Shown here one piece after another: positions 9,040 through 20,038 of a DNA stretch of 64,000 nt. A model generated the notes under the pieces. The model was not told the DNA's origin. It was given only the letters and a program-made list of their open reading frames with translations, and did not search any database. The position numbers and the translations under genes are program-made. The DNA comes from Furcasterigmium furcatum (taxonomy: Eukaryota; Ascomycota; Sordariomycetes; Glomerellales; Plectosphaerellaceae): the NCBI GenBank assembly GCA_001599815.1, contig BCIA01000005.1, positions 909,088 to 973,087 on the forward strand, read 5' to 3'. The first letter of the stretch is position 1. Every line of letters starts with the position of its first letter.

Positions 9040-10035
9040 ATGGGTACTCAGTCCGCCCGCTCCCTGCCCCTTGCGCCCGCTCACGGGGTCTGGTGCCCAG
9101 CCATCACCTTCATCAACAATGTCACCGACGAGATTGACTTCGACGCCCAGGCTCAGTACTTTAAGTACCTGTCCACTCAAGGGCTGGCCGGCCTCGTCAT
9201 TCTGGGCACAAACTCCGAAGCCTTTCTGCTCACGCGCGAGGAGCGTGCCCAGCTCATCTCGACAGCCCGCGCCGCCGTCGGCCCCGACTTCCCCCTGATG
9301 GCGGGCGTCGGCTCACACTCCACCAAGCAGACCCTCGAGCTGGCCAACGATGCCGCCAAAGCCGGGGCTGACTACCTCCTCGTTCTGCCGCCCGCCTACT
9401 TTGGCAAGGCTACCACCATGGCGGTCGTGAAGCGCTTCTTCGCCGAGGTCGCCTCCAAGTCCCCCTTGCCCATCGTCATTTACAACTTCCCCGGCGTAAC
9501 TAACGGCGTGGACATCGACTCGGAGACAATAACCGCCATCGTGCACGAGGCCGCCAAGGCCCGACCGGACGGCAAGTCTAACGTCGTCGGCGTTAAGCTC
9601 ACGTGCGCTTCGGTCGGCAAGATCACGCGCCTCGCCGCGACCTTCACCCCCGAGGAGTTCACCATCTACGGCGGCCAGTCCGATTTCCTCATCGGCGGCC
9701 TGGCCGCCGGCAGCGCGGGCTGCATCGCCGCCTTTGCCAACGTGTTCCCGCGGTCCACGGCCAGGATCTACGAGCTCTACAAACAGGGCAACTTCGCGGA
9801 GGCCCTCGCGCTGCAGAAGAAGGCGGCTCTGGCGGAGAGCCCGTGCAAGAGCGGCATCTCGTCGACAAAGTACGCCGTGTCGCAGTACTCGGCGCGGCTG
9901 GCGGGGATTGCGGATGCCGAGGAGAAGCTGAAGCCGAGGCATCCGTATGAGGAGGCCGGGGCGGCGGCGAAGGAGGCTGTGCGGACTGTGATGAAGGAGA
10001 TGCAGGATGTGGAGGTTTCCCTGCAGAGCAACTAG
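9040..10035 (+). CDS. DHDPS/NAL-family aldolase (4-hydroxy-2-oxoglutarate or deoxy-sugar-acid aldolase type)
   Basis: An intronless frame of 331 residues with strong C-ending codon bias. It shows the class I aldolase signature of the dihydrodipicolinate synthase/N-acetylneuraminate lyase family: LGTNSEAFLLTREER near residue 56 (the GTTGE-like pyruvate-binding loop), the conserved tyrosine in IYNFPGVTNGV (Tyr148), the Schiff-base lysine in VVGVKLTCASVG (Lys186), and a YGGQSDF loop. Family members cleave 2-keto-4-hydroxy acids to pyruvate plus an aldehyde. Fungal paralogues act in hydroxyproline catabolism and in D-galacturonate or L-rhamnose breakdown, so sequence alone cannot fix the substrate. 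Fungi do not use DHDPS for lysine, which argues for a catabolic role. No targeting peptide is obvious. Confidence 0.88.
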   Translation: MGTQSARSLPLAPAHGVWCPAITFINNVTDEIDFDAQAQYFKYLSTQGLAGLVILGTNSEAFLLTREERAQLISTARAAVGPDFPLMAGVGSHSTKQTLELANDAAKAGADYLLVLPPAYFGKATTMAVVKRFFAEVASKSPLPIVIYNFPGVTNGVDIDSETITAIVHEAAKARPDGKSNVVGVKLTCASVGKITRLAATFTPEEFTIYGGQSDFLIGGLAAGSAGCIAAFANVFPRSTARIYELYKQGNFAEALALQKKAALAESPCKSGISSTKYAVSQYSARLAGIADAEEKLKPRHPYEEAGAAAKEAVRTVMKEMQDVEVSLQSN

Positions 10036-13000
10036 ATAGACGGCAAGCTGCAAAATAATCGAAGTAGAACATTCTCACTGACCTTGACTTGAAGAACTCT
10101 GGGGGTTACCCCTGTCGCATATGTCCGCGCGCTGCCAGATCCTGTCAGAGGAAGAACAGCAGGCAGTTCACCGGAGTCCGAATGTCAATGGGAGCCCGGT
10201 CCTTCTCTTCCAGGCCGCCGCGGATGAGCATGAGCTTATGACGGCGGACGGCGGACGTTGAAGTACGGCCTTTACCGCCCCCCCTGACACTCGGCTGCAG
10301 AAACCAGGGGTCTGTCCGGTGACTGGGTCGTTTTGTCCGACGGTTCTTTAGGCACACCCCTCTTGTATCTGCCTTTCAGAAGATGAGGCTCCCAGCCGGG
10401 GCGGTGGGTGATAGCGGGGTGATGACTGGCGGGACATTACTTGCAAGGGCCATGCTGAGGTCGTGTGTTGGAGTCTGGTTCGTTCAGATGTCGGGGATAG
10501 GGGAGGTGGGTTGGTGTTGCATCGTTCCTGGTATGAGAAGCCGGAGGCAGCCAGCGAGGGTCGCAACGACTCGACCACATGAGTATCTCCTGGTCGCCAC
10601 GGCTTCAAGGCCGCGGGTTGTGGTCCAGGCTGCACCCGCGGAAGACGTGTAACTGAGGTCGTTCTGCGAACGACGTTGGGCGAGATGCTGCTCACGTATC
10701 CAACCACCGCCCACCGTGAAAGAAGCGACTTGGTCATTGGGACACCAGCCTCTGTTTACTGACATGGAGTGGTTGTGGAGAGGTTGGACTTCCACCGGGG
10801 GATGGATTCGTCCTGTTCATTGAGAGTGTCTAGGAGGTGGGTTGAGCACGTCCTCCGGAGCACTTCGTCCAGGCTTCCGTTTGTGGCTGATATTTCCTGA
10901 CGCGTAGATCGTTGTGATTGTCCCGAGATATGGGTTCGGACCTCTTTTCTTTCTGGACGAGATCCCCAACCCCGGCATATAAAAGTGGGAGGACTGACTG
11001 TCGATGATCTCGCTAGGGGAGTGGAAACACGCGAGCTGCCCGGGTCAGTCCACGAGGCAAGGGAACTCCTTGGCATCTCAAGGAGATCGCTTGGAGATAA
11101 CTGTCCGCAGCCAGGAGGAAGACTCGGTGTTCCTCGGATCCCGCACCCGCTCCCTCAACCTGGTACTTGGAAGAGCTGACTTACATGCGGCTCCGTCGTC
11201 GAGGGACCCGCCAAGAAGGGGTCATGCGGACTTGGAATGGGCTCCCTTCTTCTTGTCTCTGATCCAACTCGATCGGCGCAGAATGTCTTGTTGCCAAATA
11301 TCCTGTGTCCATGATGGTCGTCATGATGGCCTGATGTCTCAAACCTCACTGCGTCAGCCCACCACATCTATGGATCGTGAGAATTCTGAGCGGCCCCCTG
11401 ACATGCACCAGCGCGTCTAGAGGACCTCTGTGGACGGGTGAGATGCAAGCCACGCAATCTAGATCCTGCCAACGGCTTGACCTAGTGCCGCGTGGCTGCA
11501 CAGACACCAGTAGATCGCGCTGGAAGCAGAGGTCGATCTTGGTGCCGTGAGTCCGTACAGTTGTTTTGTTGGCCACCGTGGGTCGTCAGGTTGCACAAAA
11601 AGGGAGATCTGGGTTTGAGAGGGACGATCCGTTCGAGGCCCGGGACGTCTCCCCCGGAGATGTGGCCAGGGCCCAGGAGACGTTGGTCAGACCGCCAAGG
11701 TGGTCTCTTGCAGCCAGGCGTGGTAGGAACTCACGAGATCTCTCCGGAATGTTTCGTTATCTTTACCTGATCCTTGGAACTTGTTGTAGTCGCGTGTGAA
11801 GGACTGTTCGGGCCAGCCCTACGGCACTTGGGCGAGCCGTCAACCCAGACTTCCACCCTGCATCTAGACGTCTGGAAAGGCAGATGTGAAGGACAGTCGT
11901 GTGTGCCTACAGTATGTCGAGGATGCAGCTGGAGGTGATGCGGATTCCCGAAGCCATGCACTGGATATCTCAGATACACTCTGCAGTGGAGTGTGCCGGA
12001 AGAGAGCGCGGCGCTTCACGACAGGCTCCAGCGCCGAGACTTGAGCCCTCAAGTGCGATGGGCTGCCATAACTCTTTCACGCGCAACATGTGGTCGTCAT
12101 GAGCTGCAGTCAAGTCTGCCTGCCTGTCACAGTCTGTACCGAACTTGCGGTACGGCCGAGTGTGCAATGGCTTGCATCCTGCGGCCGGGTCAGTCGCCCG
12201 CTTCAGCTGGTCGACCTCTGTCAGTTCTTGGCAAGTGACAGAGCCTTACAGCCTCGATGCCTGGTCTCAGCGACATATGCGCCGATCGAAGGTCTCTGCA
12301 CATTGGACACTAGCTCCGGGATCGAGAACATCCGACTGCAGCTGCACGATCTTGTGGCCGTGGCAGCGTGGCGCATCCGTTTCCAGATCTGCAAGAGCCA
12401 ATAGGAAGGGATCCGGGCGGTGCTGGAGAGAGTCACCCACTGAGTGCTGAAATGCTGTGTTCCCCTGATTTATGATCATGCACGTCAGAGATCAGCCTTC
12501 ATTCACGAGCCAGACTGTTGAGTTGGATAGCCGGAATGGCTGACGATATCTACAGTACACAGGTCAGTGAAGAATGGGAAGAGGAGTTACTAGTACGTCA
12601 CAAAATGATAGACAGCGCGGGATGTGGCCAGAATCGACAAGTTATCGCCGCTGTAGATCTGGAACAGTTCCATCTGCAGAGAGCTGTAAGCTGCTCTCTC
12701 TTCCTTCTTCCCTGTTCGCAGATCCTCTGATCAGATCCACGACCAGGGCCACCAATTGCGCCCAGGCTTCTTTCTTCTGTCTGATGGCTGCACACGCGGG
12801 ACAGGGGTAGGATTGGCGGATAGGGACAGGGATATCCCGACCCAGAAGCAACCAGGCTCAGCAGGAACGTTCCCCGAGCGCGCTGACAGCGGAGAGAAAG
12901 AAGCTGCTCGCTCCTTCAGGGTCCGATGTCAGACAACATGTCCGAGACAGAGACGGTGGACGATCGGATCCTATTCGCCCTCCACCACGTAGCTAGCCCT

Positions 13001-13992
13001 CGACCCCCCTTGCTCCAGGCTAGTAGATTACTGATATTAGGCACGGGGGGGCTAAGACATCATTTTGCGTATCAATGTATTCGGCTGAGCAAACATCTCG
13101 TTCAGGGGGCGGCGCTGGCGGCAGATATGGGAGCCGCATTCACGGAGATGTCTTCTCTTCTGGTGGATCTGCACATTGATGGCTTGTACGACCAACGAGA
13201 AGAATAGCTGCTGGTTCCATGACAGGGGGTATGGATGTTTATGTAGCTGCCCTTACGATATGCCCCGCGCACCCGGCAGTATGCCGTCTCAACTGGCTCA
13301 CGTGGGACTCAGACGGAGTGCTACGGCTTGGAGCTCCCCGATAGAGATTATAGCAGTGTTCATCTTGACTATAACTTCGCAACATGATACTGACGGCCTT
13401 TGCAGAATTCACGCAGGGCCGTAGGATTCCAAAGGTGTGGTCGTTCGGTCCTACCGACCCTGTCTATCCCCCTTCCCGCCATGGCGGCGCCGGCGGCGTC
13501 ACCCGTCGATCTGACCCCTACCTTAGGCGCCGAAGAATCTCGGGGGGCAGTCGAGATCCGGCACCCCACACGGAATTCTTTCAGCACATCCCGGGTCCAC
13601 GGAAGGCAACTCTGATTGAACGTCCTCCCACATTCACATACATCGTGCCGTGGGTGACTTCTGCTTCTTTTTTCTTTCTTCCGGACGGTATGTTCTAATA
13701 CCAATCCCTCAGAGCACTCGCGGCGCTGCGCCACGTATAAGAATCGCGATGCTCTCGGCCGGTGAACAGGCCCAAAGCGGCTCGACAAGACTCTCACGTC
13801 AAGTGTGAACGGTCACTTACACCTGCTCTTCACTGCTGTCTCTTTAGGCCTCTATTATTTTTACTCCCGATCAGTCATCCTTACTCTACTCACCCACCGC
13901 CTGCTCACCGCTGTATGTGGTGAGTCGTAGGACAGCCATCATTCACTTCAACCGCAGTGATCGAGCCCATCGCATCACCCGCAAACTTCCCG
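10036..13992. other. Gene-poor stretch, 3.9 kb
   Basis: No frame here combines length, codon bias and a recognisable motif. The longest candidates (for example 12926-13207 plus, 13369-13797 minus) use codons evenly, unlike nearby real genes. A TATA-like CATATAAAAG lies near 10976-10985 without a convincing downstream coding start. The stretch could hold regulatory DNA, a non-coding transcript or strongly decayed genes. I see no tRNA and no terminal repeats. Confidence 0.45.
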
Positions 13993-14556
13993 ATGCCCTC
14001 CTTTGAGTCTTTAAATGCCCCTTGGGGACTGGCCTCCGATGCCGATTATTTCCTGGATCAACCCTACGAACAAGAGCCTCCGCCCACGCATCCTCGCCAG
14101 ACTCCACGAAAGCACAGCTCACGCCAACGCCGCTCTAGAACACACAGAACACCACAAGAAAACATGAGCAACACGCAACAGGGCCAACTTGAAATCGAGG
14201 ACTACCCTGCGCCCGACGTGCAAGCGGGCCAGGTTATGAGTCCAGTCGTTGTCTTTCCAGTCAACGCTGCAGGCCGCTATGCCGATGCCCAATATTGGGC
14301 GCGCGCATGGGTCCTGGACGCCGTCACCCGCCAGCCACTCCCACCCAGAGGCGGAGAGATTGCCACCTGTACGGCCAGTGGTGACCTGGAACGTAATGAC
14401 GCAAGTCCGCGCCACTCGCTTCAGAGATTCATGTTCAGCGCCCTCAGAATCAGTCGAGTGGGAGATTACTGCCTCAGTCTCGAGGTCTACCAAAGGATAC
14501 CGGGCGGCGAGACTCGCCTGGCCTCCGTCATCGGCCCGCCGTTTACTATTTACTAG
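13993..14556 (+). CDS. Divergent velvet-domain-like protein
   Basis: From the ATG at 13993 the frame gives 187 residues; it is open upstream to 13957 without another ATG. After a disordered, basic N-terminus, the region from about residue 65 resembles the single-domain velvet fold: LEIEDYPAPDVQAGQ, then SPVVVFPV, YWARAWVLDAVT, RFMFSALRISRVGDYCL and a closing SVIGPPFTIY. Velvet proteins are fungal DNA-binding regulators of development and secondary metabolism with an NF-kB-like fold, and the final two strands match best. It is much shorter than VeA, VelB or VosA. A basic segment at 14625-14837 (with RRRLREQQHR) could be a further exon, but I could not find a splice that removes the TAG at 14554. 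Start and 3' end are both uncertain. Confidence 0.5.
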   Translation: MPSFESLNAPWGLASDADYFLDQPYEQEPPPTHPRQTPRKHSSRQRRSRTHRTPQENMSNTQQGQLEIEDYPAPDVQAGQVMSPVVVFPVNAAGRYADAQYWARAWVLDAVTRQPLPPRGGEIATCTASGDLERNDASPRHSLQRFMFSALRISRVGDYCLSLEVYQRIPGGETRLASVIGPPFTIY

Positions 14557-16280
14557 GTACAGGGTAACATAAGTACGTCCCCTCTCTCGCGAGCCTGAGC
14601 ACGGCGGCAATATCATACTGACTGTTGCCAGAGCCTGGAACGAGCCGCCGAATCCCCCACGCCAGCACATGGTGTGAGCCTCGGCGCAGGCTTCGGGAGC
14701 AACAGCACCGTAATGACCATCTGACGGCACGACGGGCTCGTTATGACGATGCGCGGTTGACACGGTTGATTTGGAAGGGAATTGGGCCAGGCAAGGACAC
14801 ATACGAGAAGATAGAGTTGGGATTCGCAAGGACCTAGACCACTACCGGGCGACCGCAGACATTAGATCATGAATTACCCCCCCAGTTTACACCTACAATG
14901 CGAGACTCGGCGTGAGGACGTTCCAGTGAAAGGCCTGTCTGGTTCCCGGACCGCGGACTCGGGCTCGCACTCACGTTACACGGCATGTGCAGCGCGCCGC
15001 AGAGACACATCCCGGAAAATCGGTCTTGCAGGGAGGGATGCCGGGTTGCCTCGCAGCAGGAATGAGGAGCAGCTGGTGGCTGCATGGTTGAGTAAACCAA
15101 CATCTTCAAGTGGCATCGAAATGTTTCGCCTGCTGGCAGGTCGGTATATTGGCGCACGGTTGCGAACCGGATCAGCGAAGATGCCAGCCAGGACACCTCA
15201 GCAGGTAGGATTAACCACCCTGGAATGCAGAGAGGGAGAAGAGCCTCCTGGAAAACTTCTGCCCCCAGAGGACCCCCTCGCGCCCCCTTTGGCCTACTTA
15301 CCAGAACTCCCTCCGGACTGTTGCCGAGCACCGCAACGAATTCAGTCCTCAATAACCGGCAAAAGCTCCTCCCGACGCCTAGCAGGGCGAGAAAAGAAAA
15401 CCCAGGGTGGGCGGAATGTTGGCGCCGAAACAGCCACCCAAGGGGGCGTCGGAGGCGGGCATGGCTCCGATGTGGTGATACCACGCGGCGGCACGCACCC
15501 CCCAGAGGTTTGCGGCGAGGATCAACAAAATCAGCCCTATGGCAACAAATAAGTCCACAGTAAGTACTCATTATCCGGCACTTCGATGCAGAAGACCTTT
15601 CTCCTAGGAGACTTTTCGAAGCTGAGCCTGGCGACAAAGAATAGGGGGCAGACACTTGGACGCGAACAGTCCCGGCTGGGAGCCCAGTGGTACGGTCACC
15701 ATCGCGCCGTCTCTCTTGGCGGCCGGAGACAACTCCAGCCGGTCTCTCCTCAGTCAGCCCGAGGAGTGCCATCAGCAGCTTTCTTCTGCCGCAGAGGCGG
15801 TGCCGTCTGTCACAAATGTAACAATGGTCCCGTTCACACATCATCACGAAGCCGAGCCTGACGGCTTCGGAGTTCCGAGAAAGAAAAAGAAAGAAAACAA
15901 ACCATCACAGTTCGTCCACCCAGTAGTGGCTAGCCGGGCGGACGAACCAACGCTTGGGAAAAAGCAAGCGCTCGCCCGAGTCCGAGTCCGAGGGATACGA
16001 GTTCAAGGGCACCAGGCAGACAAGCAGGCAAGTGGAAACGACGAATTTGATCGGACAGCCCGTCCTGTTCTAGTTTGTGGAAGTATTTGAAGAAGAGAAC
16101 TATTAACCCAAAAACGCCATTTGCTAGTCCCCATCCCATCCCATTTGTCCATAGTTCTTCTTCTTCATCTTCCTGGGTATCAAGTGATATTCAGGCCGTT
16201 ATCAGTCTCAGCTGCGAATTCTAAACAAAGCCCGCCCATCATCTCAGGTTCATCCACTACACAACATCCCAGCCGACACC
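14557..16280. other. Intergenic, 1.7 kb
   Basis: Contains the possible velvet 3' exon discussed with that gene, a hydrophobic minus-strand reading frame at 15381-15558 (see findings), and the 3' flank of the subtilase. Long overlapping frames on both strands at 14867-15860 lack coding bias. A pyrimidine-rich TTCTTCTTC tract lies near 16157. Confidence 0.45.
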
Positions 16281-18969
16281 CTAGTCGACGTTCTGCCTCT
16301 CCGGCTTCTCGGCATACGTGATCGAGAAGGGGGTCGACTCCCAGTGGTCGTAGTCCTTGGCCACCTTGGGGTCGCCGAAGGGGCGGAGCGCCTTGATGCT
16401 GACCTTGTACCTGCCCTCGGGCGCGTACTTGCCGTTGGACAGGCGGCCGTCCCAGGTGCCGGCGGCGGAGCCGCGGCTGGACCAGATGGCCGGGGTGTTC
16501 AGGATGTTGCCGACGGTCTTCTCGCCGAGGCGCTCCGTGACCATGTCCTCGTCCTTGATGTCGATCGGGACGGCGTCAGCCCAGACCAGGGCCGTGCCGA
16601 GGTTGACGTGCAGGTTGAAGCGGGGGAGGAGGTCGAGGGCGCTGTTGGCGGTGCCAGGGTAGGGGAGGACGATGGTCTCGTTGCCGGGGATGTTGGTGGC
16701 GCCGTGGTAGAAGGCGCCCGTCTCGGCGCCGATGATGGGCTGGTTGTACATGCTGGCGGCGACGCCCATGTACGGGACGGTCAGAATGGAGTCGTCGCTG
16801 CCGTGCAGGTTGATGAATCCCGAGTAGACGGGGAGGCGGTCCTCGACGAGACCCTCGGGACGAACAGCAATGGCCTTGAGGACCTGCTTCTTGCCAGCCT
16901 TGAGGGTGAACTTGCTGGGAGACAGCTTGACCTCGGCGTACTCGTCCGACATGTCGTTGGGGAACATCATGGCGAAGTGGTTGTTGAGCCCGAAGGTGTA
17001 GACACTGGCGGCGGGGCGGTGGTCGAACTCGAAGTCGATGTCCTTGGAACCGATGTTCTTGATCTCAAACTCAACCTCGCCGGTGAAGTGGTCGTCGTCG
17101 TAGAAATTGATGTTGGGGACGTTGATGATGGCGTTGGTATGGGCAGCATCGTAGGCCTGGATCAGGCCGGCGCCCTGCTGGGGAACGGGAGCGATCAGGT
17201 TGGACGCGCTGTAGCCATCGTTGAAGCGGGACTGAACGGCAGAGGCGGCGAGGATGTTGCGCATCTCAACGGGGTCCAGGGAGCCACGGGCTTCGGCGAT
17301 CAGAGCCATGGCGCCGGCAACGAGAGGGGCGGCCATGGAAGTACCACCAAGCACGGCATAGTTGCCGAGGGCGACGGGCCAGGTCGACAGGATGCTGCCG
17401 CCGGGAGCGCCGAAATTGGGCTTGATCTCGAGCTCCCAGGTAGGGCCCCACGAGGTGGAGGGAACAGGGAAGCCGCCGTTCCTGGTGTTGTTGGCGTGGA
17501 TGAGGAACTCATCAGCGGTCGAGGGGTCCACCATGTGAAGGGTGACGTCCGAGCCGTCCAGGAGGGCCTTAACCCACCTCTCGCCCTCCTCAGCCTCGAT
17601 CATGGCAACAGCCTCGACATCCGTGTCGGTGGCATCGATGTCGGCAACGCCGGGGACGTTGTTGTACATGATGACATACTTGGCGCCATGGGCGACGACG
17701 TGCTCAACCTTGGTAGGGAAATCGCAGGTTCCGCGGCGGATGAGGACAATGTACTCGCTCAGATCAGGAGTGTCGTCAGGGAGAGGGTCGCAAGCGTCGT
17801 CCGGGATCTCGGGGTCGTAGCTGGTGGCGTAGACATTCATGGAGAATTCACCCCAGGCAGAAGGCTCTCCAGAACGGAAGCCGAACTCGCCTTCGGGGCC
17901 GTCGCCGATGTTGACGTAGCCCTCGGTCACGAGCTCGGGGGTCTTGATGTTCTCGAACGAAGCAACGGTCGAGACGGACTCGGCGGCGGCGGGGTCGGAA
18001 GCGTAAAAGAGACCCTGGGCACCAGAGTTACCGGCGGCAACAACGCAGATGACGCCCTTGGCAGTGAGCTTGTTGATGGCGGACGAGACGACAGACGAGG
18101 CCCAGCCAACCTGGCTTCCGAGAGAGGCGTTGATGATGTCGCTGCCATCCTCGTAGGCGGCGTAGAAGCCGTCGATGATCTCCTCGTCATAGACGCCGCC
18201 GGAGCAGCCGAAGATCTTGTAGGCGCCGAGCTCAACACCAGGAGCAGCGCCGGTGAAGCCGAAGGGGTTGGACTGGGCAGCGATGATACCGGCGACGTGA
18301 GTTCCGTGGCCGTTGCAGTCCATGGGGTCGTGGCTGGGCTCCTTGACCTCGGGGTACTTGTTACCGACGAGATCCCTGCCGTAGGAGACGAGGCAGCCCT
18401 TGCCGAAGCAGCCACCGAGAGCCCTGTGGGTGTAGTCGATGCCGGTGTCGAGGACCGCGACCCTGATGCCCTTGCCCGTGTATCCCTCAGCCCTCAGCTT
18501 GTCCACCTGCACCATGTAATGCGGCGAGTTGGCGTCCTCATCGTGTACTGCCCGCTTCGTGACCCCCTCGCGGTAGACGTCGCCGGGCTTGCCCCTCCAC
18601 ACGACCTCGTCGGGGATGTCAACCCTGTTCACACTGAAAACGCCCTTGATGCCGGGCAGGGCTGCCAGCTCGTTGGCCTTGGCCTCTGCTGTGATGATAT
18701 CGTGAAACTGCACGGAGGTGCCTTGGAAGAGGGTTCGGTTGATGTGTCTCCGCGTCTCGCCGTGGTCTGCGTATGCGGTTTTGAACGCCTCGACATCCTG
18801 GTCTGATGTCAGCCCAAGCCACTCGAGACGATCCCATCCCAACTGGTCAATGACTTACTGCTCCCTCCTCGAACTCGAACAGGTAGGCACCAGGAACGGG
18901 TGCGCTGCCGGCCGTGACGGTGGTGGCCGCCGCAAACAGCGACAGGAGAATGCTGCCGTATCGAACCAT
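16281..18969 (-). CDS. Secreted subtilisin-like serine protease (S8, Vpr/C5a-peptidase type)
   Basis: Exons are 18969-18859 and 18797-16281, split by a 61-nt GTAAGT…CAG intron in phase 0, giving 875 residues. Residues 1-20 form a signal peptide. An inhibitor-I9-like prodomain follows (to about 140). The peptidase domain carries the catalytic triad Asp154 (VAVLDTGIDYTH), His201 (NGHGTHVAG) and Ser524 (GGTSMAAP). A protease-associated (PA) insert lies between His and Ser (about 380-450), and the last 270 residues are Fn3-like beta domains. This is the layout of large fungal minor extracellular proteases. It would act outside the cell or in the wall to degrade proteins for nutrition or host interaction. 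All catalytic residues are present. A long open frame on the opposite strand is a codon-bias shadow. Confidence 0.93.
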
Positions 18970-20038
18970 GGTGCAATACGCTCTATGCAACGCACTTACA
19001 AAAGAAAACGAACAATTTAAAAGGCCGCTGGGAGTACGGGTATGGTGTGGTGAGAGAAGACTCGACACTCTGCCCGGACTCCTTACGAGTATATGTACAG
19101 CCCAGCCTCAGAAGTGTGCCGGCATCGTGAAGACCCTCAAAATGACAAGCAGGGGTCCGCAGAAGCCCGCTGAGCTTGGCGGCGACATTCTGCTTACCGG
19201 ATCCATGCGGTACCGGGTGACTGCTGCTGCGCATTCACAGGGGCCCGAGGGGCAGAGCAGCGCCGAAGGATCTCTCAGAGTGCGAAAGGGCCAGTGTGCA
19301 GGCCCTTGACAGCGCATGCCGTGCCCTGGGGCCTTTCTCGTGGCTGGGCAGAGCTGCTGCAAATTTCCCCTGGCCAGGGGGATCTGCCTGCACGCTATTT
19401 CCCGGAATAGCAACATGTAAGCTATGGTCGGCCCCGTAGGGCTGGTTCTGCTCCGGCGGAGCCACATGGTTGGATAGGTCGCCAGGCCAAGGATGGCTGT
19501 CGTCTGGTCAGGGCCTAATAGGCGACCTTGGCGCTGATGGGTGGCATTGTACGACAAGGGTCTCCCGTCTGTCACACACAGCCTCAAATGGTCCGACCCG
19601 GGGCTGAGCTCTGGAGAAAAGTGCCGAGCCCCCGTGCACTGTCCAGGAAAGCCTTGCGGGACGTTGCGAAATGCGGGCTTCCGCGGTTGTTTGATCGTGA
19701 AAATGCCCCAGAGCCGCTGAGGTTAAAATGAGAGTCTATTCTGTCTGGTCGGCCCGGCGGACAGGGAGTCGCTGACTCTGCGCTGTTCCGGACTCCGGGG
19801 ACTTTTGGTATGGATCTTGAGACGCGCGAAATGAAAGGAGCAAAGCGTGGCACTAGAAACTGGGTCCTGCTGACGGCTGGGGACTGGCCGCCTATACGAC
19901 GTAAGGAGCAGTGCTCAGATGAATCTGTTTGCTGAGATGGGAAAGCCAATGCGCGGGAATTCCCTGTCCCATAAAATAAGCCGTGAGAGCCTCGTCGGGC
20001 TCCGTTCGTGCTATTCATGGCCGTCGCTTAATAAACAC
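18970..20038. other. Intergenic between subtilase and carboxylesterase
   Basis: The half next to 18970 probably contains the subtilase promoter. The remaining part is the 3' flank of the esterase. No gene, repeat or RNA is recognised. Confidence 0.5.

Noticed and set aside
2304..10035. A biosynthetic gene cluster (permease, GMC oxidoreductase, hydrolase, aldolase)
   Set aside because: The permease and GMC are dead fragments and no backbone enzyme (PKS, NRPS, terpene cyclase, DMATS) is present.
12926..13207. 93-codon plus-strand frame resembling a small protein
   Set aside because: Codon use is even, unlike all secure genes here, and no motif or splice context supports it.
14867..15847. 326-codon minus-strand frame
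   Set aside because: Even codon use, Cys/Arg-rich odd composition and no motif. Only a different frame in the same area (15381-15558) looked protein-like.
16344..18806. 820-codon open frame on the plus strand opposite the subtilase
   Set aside because: It is an exact antisense shadow of a gene with strong C-ending codon bias, which removes stops on the other strand. Its composition (Val, Gly, Asp, Glu repeats) is typical of such shadows.
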